Origin: an uncultured Verrucomicrobia subdivision 3 bacterium
GTDB taxonomy: Bacteria; Verrucomicrobiota; Verrucomicrobiae; Limisphaerales; UBA11358
Direction of reading: 5' to 3'
Assembly (NCBI GenBank): GCA_903921455.1
Contig: CAIXPZ010000151.1
Location: 1 to 9,837 of the forward strand
Length of the DNA stretch: 9,837 bases
A model generated the notes under the pieces. The model saw only the letters and a list, made by a program, of their open reading frames with translations. It was not told where the DNA came from and made no database searches. Both the position numbers and the translations under genes were made by a program. Below are positions 5,633 to 9,837 of this stretch, one piece after another (position 1 is the first letter of the stretch; each line of letters begins with the position of its first letter).

Positions 5633-8245
5633 TCATTCGGGTTTGACCTGAATCCCCAGCTTGACTCGGCAGGAGCCGGGCGTGAAATCGGGCAGGCGCT
5701 CCACCATGTCCTCGACCTGGGCCTTGGTGAACACGCCGGAGAATTGGAGCGCGGATTCGCCGTGGAAGGCGGCAACGCCGGTGAGTGAGCCGCGCAAGAA
5801 CGAAGGCAGCGCACTGACATCCACCGTGCGTTCGTCGAAGGTGAGCGCGATTTGAACGGAGACGATCCGGCTGTCCTGATTTTCTTCCAGCAACCGGGCG
5901 ATTTCCTGACGAAGCAACTGGCGCGACGGCAGGAAACTGGTGCCGACATCGGTGGTGGCGGGTTGCGAGCTGGCAGCCGGGGTCGTCGCGCCGGGCGTGC
6001 CAGCCGTAGCACTTCCGCCGGGCGTGGATGCGGCCGGTCGCGACGGCGTCAGCGGCAAGCCGGGTTGCGTGGAGGTTGAAGGCGCGGCGCTGACATCGAA
6101 CGGTTCGGAAAATACGGCGTCGCCCAATTGGTCGCCGGTGAGACGCGGGGTGCGGCCACATACGTTTTCCGCCGGATGGCGGAGGCCGATGACGTTGCCC
6201 TGCGCGACCAAGGCATGAATGGCATCGTGAAAGACGCTGTGCGTGATGAGCACCGGAAAACCGGGCGTGTTGCGATACTCGGCCTCGACCTGGCTGACCT
6301 TCTTGCCAATGAGATCGGCGACACGACCGCTGAGATGCTCTTGGATGAACGACGCGGGATAAAGCGTCTTCAGCAAATGCTGGGCGATTTGTTCGCGGGA
6401 CGCGGCGGCGGGCAAACCCTCGGCCTGGAACTCGCACTCGGCAGGGGTTTGGCCAAACTTCACGACTTGGATGTGCTGGAAGTTGGTCTTTTTGAGATAG
6501 TCCACTGCATTCCGTTTGTCATCCGCGCCGATTTTTGAAAATTCGTTGCTCTTGGCAGCGTCGCCGGCGGTGCGGGCTAGATAATCGGCGGCGAGCCAGT
6601 TCTTGGCGTATTTGAGCAAGTCGGGGTTGCGGCGGAGATCCACCTTTTCATCCCGCGGCTCGAACAAGACGACGGTGTTGCGGCGCTTGAGGCCAAAGAA
6701 CAACTGATGGATTTCCGCCGGCTTCAACCGGCGGGGCGCGGCGAGCAGACGGATGGCGGACTGCGAGGAGGCATCAAGCGCGGCCTGCGCGGTGGCCGCG
6801 TCGGAGAACACCACCATTTCAGACTCGCGCAAGACATCGTTGGCCCACCACTTCACGATCTGCTCCCAGGCTTCATCTTCGGGGATGGACAGAGCGCGGA
6901 GATTGACCTTGGCGTGGGCGTTTTCCTTTACGTCAAAACAAAGTGAGCCGCCTTTCTCGTGAAAATAGGAACCGAGTTTTTTGAAATTGGTCAGCGAGAT
7001 ACGGAAGGCGTTGTAGTCGCCGCCGGGATTGATGATCTGGCGGGCGAGTTCTTCCTCGGTGATGCCAGTTTGCTTGGCGGACGGGGCGAGCGTCCCGAGC
7101 AAGGTGGCGGAGGCGATCTCGTTCGCAAATTTGTTGTTGCGCAACTCGGCCAAATTGGACTCGGCGCACGTCAGGAGATTTTGCGACGGGTCGAGGTCGG
7201 CGAGCCAGCTCCGCAACTCGGCGTCGGCCATGTTCGCGTCGGCCATCGTGATGAGATGGGTATCCGCGCAACGGTTGCGAACCAAGGCGGCGAGGAAACC
7301 GAGCGCGCCGCGCGTGCCCTGAAAACCGCCCTTGGACTGACGAATCCGCACCAGCGCAACATCAAGCAATTCGGGGGTGAACGGAAACGACTGGCGAAGC
7401 TGGTCGGGGTAATCCGGGGGAATATCAATACCGAAGCGCCGCCAAGTATTCAGATAGCTCTGGACGATGGAATCAATTTCCGCCGACGCCGCGAGCGGCG
7501 ATTTTTTGAACAGGCGATGGAATAAAACCTTGCGGCGGTCGGTGGCATCTTGAAAGCGCAGCTCTTCCCTCGGAACACGTTTCAACGTGAGGCCGGGTTC
7601 AAGGTTGCCGTCATAGACCGAGGCGATGAGCACGACATTGGAATCCGCCCGGCTGGATTCCTCGGAAATCACCTGGAGAAAATTTAAGTTCTTTTGGCGC
7701 AGCGCGGGATCGCCGATGGCGCGAACGCCGCTTTCCAGTTCGTCGAAAATGAGAACAAGTTTTTTGCCGGCCAGCGCGGCGCGAAATTCCGGCAGACTTG
7801 GCGGCTGGTCGGCGCGGAAGCTCGCACCCAGCTCTTCACCGATGACACCCCACAGAGATTCGAGCGGGAAGTCGGTGAACTTGCGCGTGATAACCCGCGT
7901 GCCCTCCGGGGCGGAAAAAGTGAGACCATTCTCGGCGAGCCACGGCTGGCATTCGGCGGGCGAACTGCACAGGTGCAACGGGATCAGCAGGCCGTGGGAT
8001 TTGCCGACGCCCTTGGGGCCTTCGGCGAGAAACAATCCCGCCTCGGCCTCGGCGGAGTTCAAGCGTTTGTTGACGGACTCGACGAGCCGGCGGATTTCAC
8101 CGGAAGCAAAAGTGGATTGGAGGAAATCGCGGGGGCGGGATTCCAAGGCGCGGTGTTTAGAGTCCGAGACGCGCTCAATATCAATGACACCCTGGAGCCG
8201 ACCGTTGAGAACGTCATCCTTTGGTTCGAGTAGCTGTTTAAGCAT
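5633..8245 (-). CDS. DUF499 / BrxC-PglY-type P-loop ATPase, 870 aa
   Basis: This is the large ATPase of the defence system, an AAA+-like P-loop protein that in BREX is thought to assemble on DNA with the other subunits. The Walker A motif is GPKGVGKSH at 76-84, and the Walker B is KLVLIFDELESG at 162-173 with D168 and E169. An Asn/sensor-like stretch NVVLIASVYDG follows at 203-213, then FQGTRGALGFLAALVR (308-323), typical of DUF499 proteins. The middle (about 330-700) is mostly helical with no recognisable catalytic motif. A Pro/Ser/Thr/Ala-rich flexible linker at about 719-768 leads to a C-terminal beta-rich domain (770-870) that could dock partners. Typical BrxC/PglY proteins exceed 1100 residues, so this is a short form. 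It is the first gene of the operon. The ATG at 8245 has no clear Shine-Dalgarno sequence upstream. The family call is firm; assignment to a BREX subtype is inference. Confidence 0.9.
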   Translation of the reverse strand: MLKQLLEPKDDVLNGRLQGVIDIERVSDSKHRALESRPRDFLQSTFASGEIRRLVESVNKRLNSAEAEAGLFLAEGPKGVGKSHGLLIPLHLCSSPAECQPWLAENGLTFSAPEGTRVITRKFTDFPLESLWGVIGEELGASFRADQPPSLPEFRAALAGKKLVLIFDELESGVRAIGDPALRQKNLNFLQVISEESSRADSNVVLIASVYDGNLEPGLTLKRVPREELRFQDATDRRKVLFHRLFKKSPLAASAEIDSIVQSYLNTWRRFGIDIPPDYPDQLRQSFPFTPELLDVALVRIRQSKGGFQGTRGALGFLAALVRNRCADTHLITMADANMADAELRSWLADLDPSQNLLTCAESNLAELRNNKFANEIASATLLGTLAPSAKQTGITEEELARQIINPGGDYNAFRISLTNFKKLGSYFHEKGGSLCFDVKENAHAKVNLRALSIPEDEAWEQIVKWWANDVLRESEMVVFSDAATAQAALDASSQSAIRLLAAPRRLKPAEIHQLFFGLKRRNTVVLFEPRDEKVDLRRNPDLLKYAKNWLAADYLARTAGDAAKSNEFSKIGADDKRNAVDYLKKTNFQHIQVVKFGQTPAECEFQAEGLPAAASREQIAQHLLKTLYPASFIQEHLSGRVADLIGKKVSQVEAEYRNTPGFPVLITHSVFHDAIHALVAQGNVIGLRHPAENVCGRTPRLTGDQLGDAVFSEPFDVSAAPSTSTQPGLPLTPSRPAASTPGGSATAGTPGATTPAASSQPATTDVGTSFLPSRQLLRQEIARLLEENQDSRIVSVQIALTFDERTVDVSALPSFLRGSLTGVAAFHGESALQFSGVFTKAQVEDMVERLPDFTPGSCRVKLGIQVKPE

Positions 8246-8301
8246 GGGTGAATGTTCGCATATTTTCTAGCCGCGTCAAGATAAATAGATGTTTCTTTTT
8301 C

Positions 8302-8330
8302 TTGACCGCCGTTTCGCAAAGTGGTATGGT
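8302..8330 (+). promoter_or_regulatory. Candidate plus-strand sigma70-type promoter
   Basis: TTGACC (8302-8307) and TATGGT (8325-8330) are separated by exactly 17 bases, giving five of six and four of six matches to the consensus boxes. Transcription would start near 8337 and run rightwards through the palindrome and the hairpin region towards the gene at 8795, so it could drive that gene with a leader of about 450 bases or a separate short RNA. Its start faces the candidate operon promoter. Confidence 0.45.
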
Positions 8331-8346
8331 CGCATGTGTCAGGGTT

Positions 8347-8366
8347 CATCTATATTAGTATAGATG
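8347..8366. repeat. Perfect 8+8 palindrome, candidate operator
   Basis: CATCTATA (8347-8354) and TATAGATG (8359-8366) are perfect inverted copies around a TTAG spacer. A further half-site, ATAGATG, occurs at 8285-8291. The palindrome covers the -10 box of the candidate operon promoter and lies about 10-30 bases after the start of the facing plus-strand promoter, so a dimeric repressor bound here could affect both directions. The ribbon-helix-helix protein of the operon is one possible binder, as is any regulator outside the window. AT-rich palindromes can arise around -10 boxes by chance, but 8-base perfect arms plus a third copy make that less likely. Confidence 0.55.
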
Positions 8367-8384
8367 GGTGAAAACTGTCGTCAT
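8357..8384 (-). promoter_or_regulatory. Candidate promoter of the defence operon
   Basis: Read on the minus strand, ATGACG (8384-8379) and TATACT (8362-8357) are 16 bases apart. The -10 box matches the consensus at five of six positions and the -35 box at four of six. Transcription would begin near 8350 and give a leader of about 105 bases before the ATPase ATG at 8245. The -10 box lies inside the palindrome, which fits repression by a dimeric regulator. A second, weaker possibility is TTGACG (8279-8274) nearer the gene, but its -10 match is poor. Confidence 0.45.
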
Positions 8385-8400
8385 CTCTGCTGAGTGGCAG

Positions 8401-8439
8401 AAATGAAAAGGCCGTGAAAGTGATCAGACTCTCACGGCC
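8401..8439 (-). terminator. Hairpin followed by a short T run on the minus strand
   Basis: GGCCGTGA (8410-8417) pairs perfectly with TCACGGCC (8432-8439), and the loop can add AGT/ACT (8419-8421 with 8428-8430). On the minus strand the stem is followed at once by TTTTCATTT (8409-8401), so it looks like an intrinsic terminator acting leftwards. It lies just upstream of the candidate operon promoter and could shield the operon from readthrough coming from the right. The T run is short. On the plus strand it would simply be a leader hairpin. Confidence 0.45.
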
Positions 8440-8457
8440 GGTAGAAACCATAACAAC

Positions 8458-8531
8458 GGGAGTTGTCTGGATTTCTGGAATGACCAGCCACTGTTTTACA
8501 GTGGCACTTCCACGACTTCAAGACAATTCCC
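8458..8531 (+). ncRNA. Candidate structured leader or small RNA: three nested stems
   Basis: Three stems nest here. The outer is GGGAGTTGTCT (8458-8468) with AGACAATTCCC (8521-8531), 11 pairs with one G-U. The middle is TGGAA (8476-8480) with TTCCA (8508-8512). The inner is GCCACTG (8487-8493) with CAGTGGC (8499-8505) around a five-base loop. The outer right arm can instead pair with GGAATTGTC at 8619-8627 (nine perfect pairs). TTCCACGAC at 8508-8516 can pair with the left arm of the downstream terminator-like stem. Such mutually exclusive pairings are the mark of an attenuator or switch. No known riboswitch or RNA family is recognised, and no folding energy was computed. Confidence 0.4.
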
Positions 8532-8701
8532 ACAAAACGAAAGGCAAAAAGTGATTCTGAAATCGCTTGTTTGTCCTGGACCGCAGTGGCGGCCCTTGCC
8601 GATTCGGTTTGTTGTCTCGGAATTGTCCGGGCAGCGAATTGAAACCGGCAACGGTGAACGCTACTGGATTCTGGACTCGGACTGTAACTAGGCAGAACGA
8701 A

Positions 8702-8738
8702 GCGTCGTGGGAATGGCAACATTTCCACGACGCCCTTT
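8702..8738 (+). terminator. Intrinsic-terminator-like stem upstream of the plus-strand gene
   Basis: The arms 8702-8714 and 8721-8733 form 13 pairs with one G-U wobble around the loop GGCAAC, and the stem is followed by CCTTTT. The stem is strong but the T run is short, so it may be a partial terminator or attenuator. It stands about 60 bases before the start of the plus-strand gene, a usual place for leader-controlled termination. Its left arm has an alternative partner at 8508-8516, the same sequence as its own right arm. Confidence 0.5.
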
Positions 8739-8794
8739 TGCCGACACCGACAGGAAGCGGGCGGAAATATTTTTTGCCAGCAACAAAAAATAAA

Positions 8795-9837
8795 ATGAGC
8801 ACAGTTAAGTTCAAGCGGTTCACAAAACCGCAATTCCTAAAACAGATTGGCCGCGATTTTCTCGGCCAATTTTTCACGCGGTTCAGCCCCGAGCTGGCCG
8901 AAAAACAAATCACATTGCCGGCGGCGACGCTGAGTGATGATGAATATTATCAGGCACTGGCGCGGCTGGCATTATCGCCGGACGGTCTGCCGGAAAAACT
9001 AATCGAAGCCGCGTATGCCATCGAGGGCATGGCCAACGAGGACGGGCAGGAACGGCTGGAGCGGGCCATCGGCGAGCACGGGCCGGCGTTCACCTTCCGC
9101 GACGATTCCACGGCGGCGGAAATCGCCATGCAAGCTTGGCTGACGGATGCCGAGCGTTTCCTGGCGATCTTCAGCGAGCAACAACTCGCCCGGCTGGCCG
9201 CGTTTGATTACCACGGGACGCGGGAGCCGGTGGACCGGAGCGATTCCTTCAGCACGCCGACCAAAGCGACACTGGAACTGATGACGGCGGATATGGAAGA
9301 GGCGTTTCGCAGCCGCAACCGGGGCCAACGCACCTGCCGGGTGGAAGTGCATCCGATGGACGGCGAGTTTTGGTTTCTCATCCGGCACGGCGACAGTTAC
9401 ACGCGGGTGCCGACGGTGAGCAACGGCCAGATTTCCATCCTGCATTTCCGGCCGGCGAAGGATGATGTCGTGGTTTATTCGCCGCTCGGCGATGAACTGC
9501 GCATCCATGCGGACCGGAAGTGGGAAAAAGAATTGTATCGCACCACGCTGGGGCGGCGTTTGTTCGGCGAGCCGGATTATTTTTCGGTGCGCAAAACCTA
9601 CACGCTGGATCCGCTCCGGCTGGACGGCGTAGATGCCCTGGACGTGGGCGATGTGCCGGGCCTGACCAAGCTGGTGCTGCGGGAATTTGAAGTGGCGTGG
9701 CCGGGCGAGTTCCATGACAGCGTCATCCGCAAGTCGGTGGATGTGTTCGCCTCGGCGGAAGCCCGCAAGACGGCGGCGCTCCCGGAAAGCGGGCGGCTGG
9801 TGCGGGCGGTCTTCGACGGTTATTTCGGCGACAATCC
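8795..9837 (+). CDS. Hypothetical protein, divergent to the defence operon; C-terminus beyond the window
   Basis: ATG at 8795 opens a frame that stays open for 347 codons to the window edge. Codon use is strongly GC-biased at third positions, as expected for a real gene here. I do not recognise the family. The first 30 residues are basic and aromatic (MSTVKFKRFTKPQFLKQIGR at 1-20, then FLGQFFTRF). Residues 40-135 look helical (DDEYYQALARLAL, LIEAAYAIEGMA, AEIAMQAWLTDAERFLAIF). From about 180 the pattern turns beta-rich (RVEVHP, GEFWFLIRHG, ISILHFRP, DVVVYSPLGDELRIHA). No signal peptide, membrane segment, P-loop or nuclease motif is visible. The leader before the ATG is A-rich with no Shine-Dalgarno sequence. 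Its position back-to-back with the operon suggests a regulator or accessory of the defence locus, or the start of a second operon. That is inference only. Confidence 0.85.
   Translation, partial: MSTVKFKRFTKPQFLKQIGRDFLGQFFTRFSPELAEKQITLPAATLSDDEYYQALARLALSPDGLPEKLIEAAYAIEGMANEDGQERLERAIGEHGPAFTFRDDSTAAEIAMQAWLTDAERFLAIFSEQQLARLAAFDYHGTREPVDRSDSFSTPTKATLELMTADMEEAFRSRNRGQRTCRVEVHPMDGEFWFLIRHGDSYTRVPTVSNGQISILHFRPAKDDVVVYSPLGDELRIHADRKWEKELYRTTLGRRLFGEPDYFSVRKTYTLDPLRLDGVDALDVGDVPGLTKLVLREFEVAWPGEFHDSVIRKSVDVFASAEARKTAALPESGRLVRAVFDGYFGDN

Larger units (their letters stand above)
8246..8794. other. Structured divergent intergenic region between the defence operon and the plus-strand gene
   Basis: No convincing protein gene lies here. 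The left part (8246-8400) is AT-rich and holds two promoter candidates facing each other and a perfect palindrome. The right part (8401-8740) is dense in hairpins and short related repeats of the type TTGTC-Y-N-GG (8463, 8571, 8612, 8623), and ends in a terminator-like stem. The last 55 bases before the plus-strand ATG are A-rich, with no Shine-Dalgarno sequence. A plus-strand frame is open without stops from 8407 to 8691 (94 codons), but its only usual start is GTG at 8551, leaving 46 residues that end RYWILDSDCN. That could be a remnant or a small protein, but it has no recognisable family. Confidence 0.6.

Noticed and set aside
5604..6437. 277-residue minus-strand frame inside the ATPase gene
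   Set aside because: It overlaps the ATPase 3' end in another frame, is extremely Arg/His-rich, and lacks any family pattern.
8541..8556. Possible -1 frameshift site (C AAA AAG) joining two short plus-strand frames
   Set aside because: The heptamer is not the canonical A AAA AAG, neither frame matches a known protein, and no start with a ribosome-binding site is present.
8432..8833. 133-residue minus-strand frame in the intergenic region, ending within the hairpin at 8410-8439
   Set aside because: The stop next to a terminator-like hairpin is suggestive, but the start overlaps the well-supported plus-strand gene and the composition (many Cys, Arg, Ser) is not protein-like. It is kept only as a weak alternative.
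8999..9715. 238-residue minus-strand frame opposite the plus-strand gene
   Set aside because: The plus frame has the expected GC-rich third codon positions and continues to the window end. The minus frame is His/Arg/Pro-rich without a recognisable domain.
1..9837. CRISPR arrays, tRNA or rRNA genes, insertion-sequence ends
   Set aside because: No regularly spaced direct repeats, no cloverleaf pattern, no rRNA-like stretches and no transposase were seen on either strand.

Overview
The window carries most of a phage-defence operon on the minus strand, facing a plus-strand gene of unknown function across a structured intergenic region of about 550 bases. Coding GC is roughly 60 % (two 60-base lines counted by hand in the ATPase gene give 63 %). 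Few genes show a clear Shine-Dalgarno sequence, and several starts are preceded by A-rich leaders. This suggests a moderately GC-rich Gram-negative bacterium. Verrucomicrobiota is only a guess from gene style, because no housekeeping gene is present.

The minus-strand operon reads, in transcription order: an 870-residue DUF499/BrxC-PglY-type P-loop ATPase (8245-5633); a compact 328-residue PglZ-domain phosphatase-fold protein (5629-4643); a small ribbon-helix-helix antitoxin-like protein (4614-4372); a PIN-domain VapC-like protein (4375-3788); a 1083-residue DUF1156 adenine-specific DNA methyltransferase (3791-540); a 152-residue protein I do not recognise (533-75); and the first 26 codons of a further gene that leaves the window (78-1). 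Spacing is very tight: three ATGA overlaps and gaps of 3, 28 and 6 bases. The genes are therefore almost certainly co-transcribed and largely translationally coupled.

The ATPase + PglZ + DUF1156 methyltransferase trio is the core of the BREX/Pgl family, and a DUF1156-type methylase is characteristic of BREX type 3. In such systems the methylase marks host DNA, and the ATPase and PglZ protein act with other subunits to block phage replication. The system here is unusual in three ways. The PglZ protein is less than half the usual length. A VapBC-like toxin-antitoxin pair sits inside the operon, overlapping the methylase. The first metal-binding aspartate of the PIN domain reads as histidine. 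BrxA/BrxB homologues are not seen, but the operon runs on past the window.

The intergenic region 8246-8794 holds a perfect palindrome (8347-8366) sitting on the -10 of a candidate operon promoter, a facing plus-strand promoter candidate, and a series of hairpins ending in a terminator-like stem (8702-8733). Several hairpin arms can pair with alternative partners, as in an attenuator or a structured RNA. The plus-strand gene begins at 8795 and is still open at the window end. Its function is not recognised, but its position suggests it may be a divergent member or neighbour of the defence locus.
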